A DNA stretch of 26,589 bases from positions 1 through 26,589 of the IMG/VR virus record IMGVR_UViG_3300020166_000099. The stretch is one strand, 5' to 3'. Shown one piece after another: positions 1-6,318 of this stretch (within the stretch, counting starts at the first letter, position 1; every line of letters begins with the position of its first letter). The notes under the pieces were generated by a model, which was not told where the DNA came from, searched no databases, and was given only the letters and a program-made list of their open reading frames with translations. The position numbers and the translations under genes are program-made. The DNA comes from a virus.

Positions 1-174
1 GCCGAGGGTCCTACAGGATTAGGCGCATCCGTTAATGCTCCGGCCGAGGGTCCTACAGGATTAGGCGCATCCGTTAATGCTCCGGCCGAGGGTCCTACAG
101 GATTAGGCGCATCCGTTAATGCTCCGGCCGAAGGTCCTACAGGGTTAGGCGCATCCGTTAATGCTCCGACTAGC
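1..174 (+). repeat. 42-bp tandem repeat, 4+ copies, coding
   Basis: Units at 1-42, 43-84 and 85-126 appear identical. The unit at 127-168 differs at two positions, and a diverged unit follows. The period is exactly 14 codons, so expansion or contraction keeps the frame. The near-identity suggests recent expansion. The array runs off the left edge of the window. Confidence 0.95.
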
Positions 175-354
175 GGCCCGACCGGTCTATCTACTGCAAA
201 GCTTACGCTTAATATTAATATCGAAGCGAGTCAGGACACGATTGTTGCTAAGACTACCGAGCCGGCCGGAACCATTGAATATGCTTCGGATGTCGGATAT
301 CTATTCATATACGACGGAACCGATTGGCATCGTACTGACGGGGGTAACAGCTAA
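1..354 (+). CDS. Tail fibre module with GPTGL 14-residue repeats (5' partial)
   Basis: The reading frame is open from the first base and ends at TAA 352-354, so the start lies outside the window. The visible part has 117 residues. It begins with four near-identical 14-residue units (AEGPTGLGASVNAP) and a diverged fifth unit (TSGPTGLSTAKLTL). A short beta-like tail follows, ending in LFIYDGTDWHRTDGGNS. The ending resembles the DGSAWH ending of the next fibre genes, a motif I associate with modular phage tail proteins. The GPT(G/N)L repeat also occurs in the 1098-residue gene at 17824. The role is inferred to be a minor tail fibre or tip component. The next gene follows after 7 nt, so both are probably co-transcribed. 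Repeat number and N-terminal anchor are unknown because of truncation. Confidence 0.7.
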   Translation, partial: AEGPTGLGASVNAPAEGPTGLGASVNAPAEGPTGLGASVNAPAEGPTGLGASVNAPTSGPTGLSTAKLTLNINIEASQDTIVAKTTEPAGTIEYASDVGYLFIYDGTDWHRTDGGNS

Positions 355-361
355 CTAAGCC

Positions 362-667
362 GTGGGAGATATAAAAATATTTAATTCCGCTGGAGAGAAC
401 GATAACGAAAATACTATAACCTCTTCCGGATCGTCTGTCGGCCGAGTAAAAGATTTATATTTACTAAAATCTGAAATGGTTGAGCTTGAAGAAAAGGTTG
501 AGACTAATACCACAAAAGTGGAAAACATTACATCTGGCGCACCTGAAGAGATGGACACCTTGAAGGAAGTTGCTGACAGTCTGGACCTTGAATCATTTTT
601 AGATGCTTTGAACGGCCCAAAACCAGCCGCAGGCCCCTCAAATATTCAAGCAGTTCAAGTACCGTAA
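362..667 (+). CDS. Small phage tail/fibre-type protein ending in a GPSNIQAVQVP unit
   Basis: This 101-residue product starts at GTG 362, 7 nt after the previous stop. Residues about 30-60 are polar and charged with coiled-coil character. The segment SGAPEEMDTLKEVADSL matches a motif I recognise from phage tail-fibre proteins (GAPE.LDTL.E.A..L). The last eleven residues, GPSNIQAVQVP, look like one truncated copy of the GPTNL repeat seen in the flanking gene and in the 17824 gene. The role is inferred to be a virion fibre or connector module; no enzyme motif is visible. The GTG start is supported by tight spacing and the lack of an upstream in-frame alternative. No clear ribosome-binding site is seen. 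Confidence 0.65.
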   Translation: MGDIKIFNSAGENDNENTITSSGSSVGRVKDLYLLKSEMVELEEKVETNTTKVENITSGAPEEMDTLKEVADSLDLESFLDALNGPKPAAGPSNIQAVQVP

Positions 668-720
668 AAAAGTTCATCCATCCGATTGAGAACTATTAAA
701 TAACAAGGAATATATAGAGC

Positions 721-1239
721 ATGCCCAGCATTTTAGAAGCCTTAGGAACCTCTTTAAGCGGAAAGCTCGGAGAAAAATTAAATCTTGCCGGTGGTACTCT
801 TACTGGTCCTTTAATTGTTCCCGAACCTACCGCTGCAAACCATGTAGCAACAAGTAGTCAAGTAACCACTCTTGAATCTGCTATTGGAAATTATGGCGAC
901 TTTGTGGCAAGCTCTGCTGATGTTACCGTCTCGGTCTATGATACCGCAGCAAATATATTGGCCCGAGCAAGCGATCCGAAGGGTACCGTTGCTGTAGCCA
1001 GTGATACAAGCGCAATTTATTATTGGGCTGGTTCTGTATGGACTGCATCCAATATCGCAAGTATTCAAGCTGACAGCTTAGCCGCCGCCTTGACGCTTAA
1101 TATTTCCGGGGATACAGAATCATCCATCCGGTTACGCGAAGGAGATGCTACTGGTACCGTGATGTACGGAACGGATACTGACAAGCTATACATCTTCGAC
1201 GGATCCGCATGGCACGAATATCAACCAGCAGCAGCATAA
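721..1239 (+). CDS. Modular tail fibre protein with two DGSAWH-type modules
   Basis: This is a 172-residue product. The N terminus (MPSILEALGTSLSGKL) resembles the starts of the genes at 4374 and 4030(-). Next comes LAGGTLTGPLIVPEPTAANH, the phage tail pattern GGT.TG.L.....PTA linking to a short helix. Two copies of a module follow. The first (VYDTAANILARASDPKG to YYWAGSVWT) is about residues 80-115. The second (LREGDATGTVMYGTDTDKLYIFDGSAWHEY) is near the C terminus. The first is closely paralogous, also at DNA level, to the minus-strand gene at 3824-4030. The likely role is a minor tail fibre or tip subunit. Only a distant AAGGA-like stretch lies upstream, so initiation probably does not depend on a strong Shine-Dalgarno sequence. 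Confidence 0.7.
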   Translation: MPSILEALGTSLSGKLGEKLNLAGGTLTGPLIVPEPTAANHVATSSQVTTLESAIGNYGDFVASSADVTVSVYDTAANILARASDPKGTVAVASDTSAIYYWAGSVWTASNIASIQADSLAAALTLNISGDTESSIRLREGDATGTVMYGTDTDKLYIFDGSAWHEYQPAAA

Positions 1240-1246
1240 ATACAAA

Positions 1247-1552
1247 GTGAGCGACATTAATACATATGCAAACCAGGCAGCGATCGATTTGCTAACTCCA
1301 ATCGCTGGCGATCTTGTGGTCAATCGCGAGACCAATGCTCTACATCTTTGCACCAATGCAACCGGGCCAGTCTGGAAAATTTTCACAAATGACAGCTCGG
1401 CCAGCGGATATATTGAAATCGATCTATTTGGTGCAGAAGCAACAATCCTAGCGGATAGCACCCAAGAAATTGGCACCGCCGCATTATCGGACGAAGGAAA
1501 TATTTTAGTATGGAACGGATCCGCGTGGCACATCTTTAATTTTGACAGCTAA
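1247..1552 (+). CDS. Small tail fibre module protein
   Basis: This 101-residue product starts at GTG 1247, 7 nt after the previous stop, and the same 7-nt gap separates the first two genes in the window. It has two weakly similar halves. The first is about residues 1-48 (AAIDLLTPIAGDLVVNRETNALHLC to VWKIF). The second is about residues 58-101 (ATILADSTQEIGTAALSDEGNILVWNG, then SAWHIFNFDS). The ending is the DGSAWH-type motif shared by the neighbours. There is no signal peptide, membrane segment or catalytic motif. It is inferred to be a virion-associated fibre module from similarity and context, and its exact position in the particle is unknown. Confidence 0.65.
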   Translation: MSDINTYANQAAIDLLTPIAGDLVVNRETNALHLCTNATGPVWKIFTNDSSASGYIEIDLFGAEATILADSTQEIGTAALSDEGNILVWNGSAWHIFNFDS

Positions 1553-1567
1553 AATTACAAATTATTC

Positions 1568-2419
1568 ATGAGTACATTTGAAGTAAAAACACAAGCAGAG
1601 ATCAATGCACTGAGCCTCGATACGAGCGCAAAAGGTCGCGCATATTTTAATGATACCAACAGTTCTATAGTCGCGTGGGACGGCACGGCTTGGCGGTCAT
1701 GGGAGAGCGATGGTGGTTTTGCTACAGGTTCTTTTCCGTCCAATTCTTATAGTGCTTTGTTTGACGGTGCAAATGATTACATTGATACAAACAAAAAATT
1801 TGATTTTCTACAGCAGACCTGTGAGTTTAGTTTTACTTGTTGGGTAAAGTTCACGGATCACACAAGCACAGCGGCTAATCAGTTTTTATTAGGTAACACT
1901 AATACAGGCAGTCAACCGGGTGTGATGTGTTGGTACGATAATAGAAGTGCAGCGAAGCAATTAAGAGTAGTGGTTTCACCTGGTGCAGATTCTGCAAACG
2001 ATATTTTTGTAAATGTAACCAGTGCTATTACCGACAACGATTGGCATCATATAGCTGTTACTGCTTCAGGTAATGGAGGTACTTTAAAGATGTATAAAGA
2101 CGGCTCGTTAATAGGAAGCAATTCTGGGTTAACCACCACGACTAGTACAAGTTATCACAATATGCAAATAGGAGCAGTAGGAGGGGCGTCGCCTACTAAT
2201 TTCTTAGGAGGTCACTTAGACGAAGTCGCCTTCTTTACTCGTGAATTAACACTTAGTGAAATAGACGATATTAGAGCAACACCTTACAGCTACATTAATT
2301 ATACTTCGCTGTATCGTTTAGAAAATAATGCGAACGATGAGTCAGGAATTAACAACGGCACTAACAATGGTGCTACTTTTGTAGCTAAAGCTACCGACTC
2401 AACCAACACGCCTTACTAA
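1568..2419 (+). CDS. LamG/concanavalin-like lectin tail fibre
   Basis: This 283-residue product begins with a DGSAWH-type module (residues about 1-45, SSIVAWDGTAWRSWESDG). After a short linker comes a LamG-like jelly-roll of about 190 residues. Landmarks are YSALFDGANDYID, FSFTCWVKF, NDWHHIAVTASG, LKMYKDGSLIG and FLGGHLDEVAFFTRELTLSEI, which is the usual order in the Laminin_G_3/ConA-like family. Such domains bind glycans, so host-surface recognition is likely but inferred. No Shine-Dalgarno sequence precedes the ATG. A small partner gene begins one base after the stop (TAATATG). The gene is paralogous in layout to the fibre gene at 2648. Confidence 0.8.
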   Translation: MSTFEVKTQAEINALSLDTSAKGRAYFNDTNSSIVAWDGTAWRSWESDGGFATGSFPSNSYSALFDGANDYIDTNKKFDFLQQTCEFSFTCWVKFTDHTSTAANQFLLGNTNTGSQPGVMCWYDNRSAAKQLRVVVSPGADSANDIFVNVTSAITDNDWHHIAVTASGNGGTLKMYKDGSLIGSNSGLTTTTSTSYHNMQIGAVGGASPTNFLGGHLDEVAFFTRELTLSEIDDIRATPYSYINYTSLYRLENNANDESGINNGTNNGATFVAKATDSTNTPY

Positions 2420-2420
2420 T

Positions 2421-2648
2421 ATGAGAACATATGTAATAGCAAATACTTCCGAGGTTAGTGGTTTCGATTTTGACCAGCTTATCGACATCGATGAATCGTA
2501 CAGTCGTAAGAGTTTAGACGGATCAAAGATACTAGCACGGTACGAAGGCACACAACCATCTTTCCTTGCCGGAAAGACTGAGCATAGTCACGCAGAAATT
2601 CTTGCGATCTTGAGAGGTCCTGCGTGGACGAGCGAAGAACCTTTCTAA
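2421..2648 (+). CDS. Small protein paired with the LamG fibre (candidate fibre assembly partner)
   Basis: This is a 75-residue acidic protein. The only recognisable feature is the C terminus, GPAWTSEEPF. The small protein following the second LamG fibre ends similarly (DPSWFVTSEEPI). In tailed phages a small gene directly after a fibre gene is often a fibre chaperone or assembly factor. By position this is a good candidate, but I do not recognise the family. It starts one base after the fibre stop, and its own TAA shares its last base with the ATG of the next gene (TAATG), so translation is probably coupled across all three. Confidence 0.65.
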   Translation: MRTYVIANTSEVSGFDFDQLIDIDESYSRKSLDGSKILARYEGTQPSFLAGKTEHSHAEILAILRGPAWTSEEPF

Positions 2649-3553
2649 TGGCAACCCTTGATACAGTAGCAACACGATCGGCGAATACTAATAGTATCCC
2701 CGACGGGAAAGCATATTTCGAGACGAGCACAAATCAATTCATCGTCTGGGATGCGACCGATGGCGAATGGATACAGCTCGATTCCGATGGCACCGGCGCG
2801 GTACCCATGTCCAACGACTACAGCGTGAGCTTTGATGGAACTAGCTATCTAAATTTAGGAGATTTAGGAACAGCTGGTCACTCCTTAGGTTGTATGTCTA
2901 TCTGGTTAAGTGTAACTAGCTCACCAGGACTAATCTCTGGTTCCGGTGGAAATATTGGCTGGTTAATAGGTTTAGGTGGAGGCCTACAAGGCTTAGGTTG
3001 GGGTTACTGGAACGGAAACAAGGATCTTTTAGGCTATTACGCGGGTGGTTGGCAAACAACTTACGACGTGCCTACAAGCGGAGACGGTCTTGCCGCAGGG
3101 TATCATAATATTGTCATGAACCATAACGGTACCGGTTACGATATTTATATAGATGGGGTTATCGCGTATGCCGCCACTCTTGCGAGCGGTAATACCGGTG
3201 ATATTTCCGGTTACCAGACGTCAACATCCGGTATTGTCTCCGGCTTTTATTTTAACTCTGTCAAGCTAATGAAAGTTGATTATGGTACTGGATACAATAC
3301 TACTGGTCTGCTTGATGAAGCCTCTTTCTGGGATAGCCCCTTAACCGCCTCACAAATATCTGACATATATAACAACGGGGTTCCCGGAGATTTAGGTGAC
3401 CTGCAACCAAACGGTTGGTGGAGAATGGGTGAATCCGACAGTGCGACAGACGGCGGAACTGTGACCGGAATCCAAGATATTTCTGGAAACGGTAATCACG
3501 CAACCACAGTTGCGAATTCTCAACCTACATTCTCAACATCCGTCCCTTCCTAA
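2648..3553 (+). CDS. LamG/concanavalin-like lectin tail fibre (second paralogue)
   Basis: I chose ATG 2648, which overlaps the preceding stop (TAATG), over an in-frame ATG 24 nt upstream, because the N terminus then matches the other fibres. The product has 301 residues. The N-terminal module (about 1-48) ends QFIVWDATDGEWIQLDSDG, a variant of the DGSAWH motif. A LamG-like domain follows (YSVSFDGTSYLNLG, YHNIVMNHNGTGYDIYIDGV, LLDEASFWDSPLTASQIS). The C terminus has the GWWRMGESD and DISGNGNHAT patterns common in LamG-bearing secreted and phage proteins. The likely role is receptor binding. It differs strongly from the 1568 fibre within the lectin domain, as expected if the domain is exchanged or under diversifying selection. 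Confidence 0.8.
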   Translation: MATLDTVATRSANTNSIPDGKAYFETSTNQFIVWDATDGEWIQLDSDGTGAVPMSNDYSVSFDGTSYLNLGDLGTAGHSLGCMSIWLSVTSSPGLISGSGGNIGWLIGLGGGLQGLGWGYWNGNKDLLGYYAGGWQTTYDVPTSGDGLAAGYHNIVMNHNGTGYDIYIDGVIAYAATLASGNTGDISGYQTSTSGIVSGFYFNSVKLMKVDYGTGYNTTGLLDEASFWDSPLTASQISDIYNNGVPGDLGDLQPNGWWRMGESDSATDGGTVTGIQDISGNGNHATTVANSQPTFSTSVPS

Positions 3554-3554
3554 T

Positions 3555-3827
3555 ATGAAATATAAATTATTTAGTACACCGGCGGAATTTGATGCTAAAG
3601 AAGCAGAAATGATGATTGCGTTTGGCCTTCCCGACGGTAAAGGAACTGTTGGATTTAATGGGTCAAGCGAAGGTCATATGATTATGAATCCTGAGCATGC
3701 AGATTACGGATTATTTGCATTCGGAGTAAAAACCGAAGGACCTTTTAAAGCAGACCAACATTTTGATTCATCCGAGCTTGTAGACCGCGACCCAAGCTGG
3801 TTCGTAACCTCAGAGGAGCCTATCTAA
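3555..3827 (+). CDS. Small protein paired with the second LamG fibre
   Basis: This 90-residue product starts at ATG 3555, one base after the fibre stop (TAATATG). An in-frame start further upstream would overlap the fibre and is less likely. It is acidic and polar with no membrane segment. The end (DPSWFVTSEEPI) resembles the end of the partner protein at 2421 (GPAWTSEEPF), while the remainder is not obviously similar. A fibre-assembly role is inferred from position and tail similarity. Its stop codon overlaps by four bases the stop of the convergent minus-strand gene, which marks one edge of the inverted cassette. Confidence 0.65.
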   Translation: MKYKLFSTPAEFDAKEAEMMIAFGLPDGKGTVGFNGSSEGHMIMNPEHADYGLFAFGVKTEGPFKADQHFDSSELVDRDPSWFVTSEEPI

Positions 3828-4030
3828 ACCGTAATAGCGATCGCTCCCCAGGAGCTGGATCCTAGATAGATATATAGCTTATTTGTATCGCTAGCTAATG
3901 CGATCGATCCGACGGGGTCATTCTCCCGGGCAAGTATATTTGCTTCTGTATCTACTACTTTAACCAATCCACGGTTATGCTCAGTTGAGCTGCGAACCGC
4001 AGACCCGATAGCGCTGGCTAGGTTACTCAA
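3824..4030 (-). CDS. Inverted short fibre module protein
   Basis: This 68-residue product starts at TTG 4030. The N terminus MSNLASAIGSAV resembles MSNILSQIGASV of the plus-strand fibre at 4374. Residues about 22-60 (VVDTEANILARENDPVG to LYIYLGSSSW) resemble the first module of the gene at 721 (VYDTAANILARASDPKG). The DNA is visibly similar there too. It therefore belongs to the fibre family but lies on the opposite strand. The start overlaps the end of the upstream HTH gene (TTGAGTAA), suggesting coupled translation. It could be a functional alternative fibre, a regulator-linked moron product, or a stranded inverted remnant. The intact frame argues that it is kept. Confidence 0.6.
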   Translation of the reverse strand: MSNLASAIGSAVRSSTEHNRGLVKVVDTEANILARENDPVGSIALASDTNKLYIYLGSSSWGAIAITV

Positions 4031-4205
4031 AGGATACCCCCAGACTATTTTCTACATCGTTTGCGAGGTATCGAATGACGCGAGAATTAACAAGTTTTCG
4101 TTCCCATCCATATTGTTTCGCCCATCGACGAACAGTACCGGAAGAGACATCCATCTTTTCCCGGATGATTCTTGGCGAAAGATATCGAATTTCTTTTGCG
4201 ACCAT
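4023..4205 (-). CDS. Small helix-turn-helix protein
   Basis: This 60-residue basic protein starts at ATG 4205, with an in-frame stop just upstream that fixes the start region. Residues about 10-31 (SPRIIREKMDVSSGTVRRWAKQ) form a clear helix-turn-helix: a helix, the turn around DVSSG and the recognition helix TVRRWAKQYGW. The style resembles small phage regulators and the N-terminal HTH of small terminase subunits. DNA binding is likely, but the target is unknown. It is the first gene of a two-gene minus-strand unit whose second gene is a fibre module. The product is too short for a full small terminase. It might regulate the cassette or be a decayed remnant. Confidence 0.6.
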   Translation of the reverse strand: MVAKEIRYLSPRIIREKMDVSSGTVRRWAKQYGWERKLVNSRVIRYLANDVENSLGVSFE

Positions 4206-4265
4206 TTCCGATTAGTAACGATTATGAGCGCTTCTTGCGACCGGTTGGAAAACGGTAGCATCCGA

Positions 4266-4294
4266 TTGAAAAAGCGTGTGGGTAGGCGGATTAT
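4266..4294 (+). promoter_or_regulatory. Possible sigma70-type promoter for the 4374 gene
   Basis: TTGAAA at 4266-4271 (5/6 of consensus) is followed after 17 nt by GATTAT at 4289-4294 (4/6). It lies in the 168-bp gap that separates the minus-strand HTH cassette from the strongly expressed-looking gene at 4374. Nothing else in the gap is recognisable, except a short A-rich leader before the ATG. The match is modest and could be chance. Confidence 0.25.
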
Positions 4295-4373
4295 AGGAGC
4301 ACAAAGACTAGGGGGAGGAATACAAAACCCTTTTTTTAACTAAACCAAAAATAACCCAGAATATATACATACT

Positions 4374-5495
4374 ATGTCAAACATTCTTTCACAAATCGGT
4401 GCATCCGTAAAAACCAAGGTCGACGGCGTTCAAGCCAATGTCGAAGCCGAAGCAACCGCAAGAGAAGCAGCAATCGCTGCAGAAGCAGCGGCTCGCGGAT
4501 CAGCAAACACAACCTTACAAGCTAACATCGACGCAGAAGCTAGCACCGCGCGTGCTGCTGAATCTGCTAATGCTACCGCAATTTCCTCCGAGGAAACCGC
4601 ACGTATCGCAGCAGTAACTGGTGAAGCTAGCGCAAGAACCTCGGCGGACAGCACTCTTCAAGGAAATATTGATGCAGAAGAAACTGCAAGAATTGCCGCT
4701 GACGCAACTCTTACTACCAATCTTGCATCTGAAATCACTGATCGCCAAACCGCAGTAACCGGTGAAGCTACCGCAAGAGCATCTGCTGATACCGCACTTC
4801 AAGGTGAAATTGACACCGAAGAAGCTGCTCGTATTGCAGCTGACACTACTCTTACTACCAATCTCGCATCGGAAATCTCTGATCGTCAGACTGCAGTAAC
4901 TGGTGAAGCTACCGCACGTGCTGCTGCTGATACCGCACTTCAAGGTGAAATTGACACCGAAGAAGCCGCTCGTATCGCTGCTGACGCAACTCTTACTACT
5001 AATCTCGCATCTGAAATCTCCGATCGTCAGACCGCAGTATCTGGTGAGGCTACTCTTCGTTCAACCGCTGACGCTGCATTAGACGCTGCAAAGGCTAACC
5101 TTTCTGGCGCAAGCTTTACTGGAGCGATTAACGGAACTGATTTGGTACTCAGCGGTAATCTTACCGTTCAAGGTACTACCACCAGTCTCGAAACTGTTAA
5201 CTCCCAAGTTAAAGACTCGATCATGCTCTTAAATGACGGAGCTGCAGACAACACTAACAACGGAAACGATGTTGGATTGATCATGGAGCGCGGAAGCTCT
5301 GAGGACAATGTTGCATTGGTATTCGACGAAGGTGAAGACAAATTCGTATGCTACAAAACTTCAGCTACCGCTGCTTCGACCGACATTTCTGGTGACGACG
5401 CAAACGCTGAGCTTATGGACATCAAAGTTAACGATGTATTCATCGGATCTGACAACCTTGGTTCCTTGGCAGAGTTTGTAGCCGCTCTCGGATAA
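4374..5495 (+). CDS. Coiled-coil tail fibre protein with 47-residue repeats
   Basis: This is a 373-residue product. The N-terminal anchor MSNILSQIGASVKTKV is shared with the fibre modules. Residues about 22-240 are Ala/Glu/Thr-rich and helical, with a 47-residue repeat at about 101-147, 148-194 and a third copy ending near 240. Core phrases are EEAARIAAD, TTNLASEISDRQTAV and GEATARA. Residues about 245-373 form a beta domain (SGASFTGAINGTDLVLSGNLTVQG, VKDSIMLLN, DVGLIMERG) of a type common in phage structural and fibre proteins. A trimeric elongated fibre is inferred. The A-rich leader lacks a Shine-Dalgarno sequence. Codon choice resembles that of the capsid gene, and a strong terminator follows, suggesting high expression from its own transcript. 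Confidence 0.75.
   Translation: MSNILSQIGASVKTKVDGVQANVEAEATAREAAIAAEAAARGSANTTLQANIDAEASTARAAESANATAISSEETARIAAVTGEASARTSADSTLQGNIDAEETARIAADATLTTNLASEITDRQTAVTGEATARASADTALQGEIDTEEAARIAADTTLTTNLASEISDRQTAVTGEATARAAADTALQGEIDTEEAARIAADATLTTNLASEISDRQTAVSGEATLRSTADAALDAAKANLSGASFTGAINGTDLVLSGNLTVQGTTTSLETVNSQVKDSIMLLNDGAADNTNNGNDVGLIMERGSSEDNVALVFDEGEDKFVCYKTSATAASTDISGDDANAELMDIKVNDVFIGSDNLGSLAEFVAALG
4674..5093 (+). repeat. 141-bp coding repeats (three units)
   Basis: There are units of 47 codons at 4674-4814 and 4815-4955, and a diverged third at 4956-5093. Units one and two differ mostly at synonymous positions, so the protein repeat is conserved above the DNA repeat. They encode the helical shaft of the fibre. 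Confidence 0.85.
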
Positions 5496-5534
5496 AAATT
5501 CCTCCCTACACTACCAGACATTCATGACTTGAAC

Positions 5535-5567
5535 GGGGGTCGGAGGGCTATCTCTCCGGCCCCTTTT
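5535..5567 (+). terminator. Rho-independent terminator after the 4374 gene
   Basis: The 5' arm GGGGGTCGGAG (5535-5545) pairs with the 3' arm CTCCGGCCCC (5554-5563) around an 8-nt loop. This gives ten pairs including one G-T and a bulged G, followed by TTTT at 5564-5567. It ends five bases before the next ATG, so the downstream lysis genes depend on read-through or on a promoter I cannot see. Confidence 0.85.
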
Positions 5568-5572
5568 CATCT

Positions 5573-6010
5573 ATGCGATTATTCACTACAGTTCTAGTCC
5601 TCGTTGCGATCTATATAATCGCAGCCATGACTTCGTCGTGTAGCATGAAGACCTTTGCACCTACCGCCCTGGGGGCTGTTGGTGGAGGAGTGGGCGCAAT
5701 CGGAGGCCCGGGAACAGCATTTGCTGGAGCGGGTCTAGGAGCTGCCGCAGGGCAGATAATAAAAGAAAGTGATACCGTTCAATCTCAGGCTGAAAAGCTA
5801 AAAGCTTTAAGCGAAGGAGATGTATCAAAATTGGTAGAGCTTAAACTCAAAGAAGAACGCGGATGGTTCGAGAAGATGATAAATGGGGTGTACGACATCC
5901 TAATGATCGCAGCCCTGGCGATGGTCCTATACGTGGTATTCAATTTCTGGCACGGGCGGAAGCTCGTACAAAACATAAAGAAAAGTACAAACAGTTTTTT
6001 CGACACATGA
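5573..6010 (+). CDS. Lipoprotein-like protein with C-terminal membrane segment; candidate unimolecular spanin
   Basis: This is a 145-residue product. Residues 1-23 are a signal peptide with a lipobox-like TSSC. A glycine-zipper stretch follows (about 33-62, GAVGGGVGAIGG, GAGLGAAAG). Next is a charged helical segment (about 65-105) rich in Glu and Lys. A hydrophobic segment lies at about 110-126 (ILMIAALAMVLYVVF), then a basic tail. An outer-membrane lipoprotein anchor plus a C-terminal inner-membrane segment is the known layout of unimolecular spanins such as T1 gp11, which fuse the two membranes during lysis. The overlap with a holin-like gene (ATGA) supports a lysis role. The lipobox has Thr instead of Leu at -3. 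The alternative is a glycine-zipper membrane protein of other function. Confidence 0.55.
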   Translation: MRLFTTVLVLVAIYIIAAMTSSCSMKTFAPTALGAVGGGVGAIGGPGTAFAGAGLGAAAGQIIKESDTVQSQAEKLKALSEGDVSKLVELKLKEERGWFEKMINGVYDILMIAALAMVLYVVFNFWHGRKLVQNIKKSTNSFFDT

Positions 6011-6174
6011 TAACAATGATTACGGACAACGCAGCAATACTAGGATGGACCGGCACAGTCGCCACGATTTCTATCGGTCAATGGAACGAGGCAATCGCTT
6101 GCATATGCGGTGTCGTTACTACGGTATACATGATTACCAAGCTGATTAATTTAATTCGAAACAAGAAAGACTGA
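6007..6174 (+). CDS. Holin-like small membrane protein
   Basis: This is a 55-residue product. ATG 6007 overlaps the previous stop (ATGA), so translation is probably coupled; a longer in-frame extension into the preceding gene is unlikely. There are two hydrophobic stretches (about residues 9-22, AAILGWTGTVATIS, and 29-47, AIACICGVVTTVYMITKLI) around a short polar turn. The tail is basic (NLIRNKKD). Small size, two candidate membrane segments, charged C terminus and location after the spanin candidate fit a phage holin that permeabilises the inner membrane. No endolysin gene is seen in the window. Confidence 0.6.
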   Translation: MITMITDNAAILGWTGTVATISIGQWNEAIACICGVVTTVYMITKLINLIRNKKD

Positions 6175-6177
6175 ATC

Positions 6178-6318
6178 ATGGCATTTAAACATTGCGAAGG
6201 CTGCCCAGAGAAAAAGAAAGCTCTGTGTGCAAAATTTAGAACCTGCTTATCTGAAAAAGGAAAAGGAAAAGCTAAGAAGGGCGAGAAAAAGCCTGTTAAA
6301 AAAGGCACATACGGCTGA
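6178..6318 (+). CDS. 46-residue Cys- and Lys-rich small protein
   Basis: ATG 6178 follows the holin-like stop by three bases. The 46 codons end at TGA 6316-6318. The N-terminal half carries four cysteines (C6, C9, C17, C23; HCEGC, LCAKFRTC) spaced as in a small metal-binding or disulfide motif. The C-terminal half is almost all Lys, Gly and Glu (EKGKGKAKKGEKKPVKKG). A purine-rich AAGAAAG lies upstream. I do not recognise the family. It is a plausible real gene from its position in a tight cassette and its biased composition. It may share a CxGC-type motif with the 52-residue protein at 21120. Confidence 0.5.
   Translation: MAFKHCEGCPEKKKALCAKFRTCLSEKGKGKAKKGEKKPVKKGTYG

Noticed and set aside
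1-174. CRISPR-like array of 42-bp repeats
   Set aside because: The repeats are directly adjacent with no spacers, keep an open frame of 14-residue units and end in a fibre-like protein.
161-358. Plus-strand 65-codon frame rich in Arg and Leu
   Set aside because: It overlaps the in-frame end of the GPTGL repeat gene in another frame and has no supporting features.
4052-4261. Minus-strand 69-codon frame overlapping the HTH gene
   Set aside because: The alternative frame at 4023-4205 has a recognisable HTH and couples to the next gene; this one has no features.
4515-4943. Minus-strand 142-codon Cys/Ser-rich frame
   Set aside because: It is antisense to the repeated coiled-coil fibre and arises from the codon bias and repeat period of that gene.
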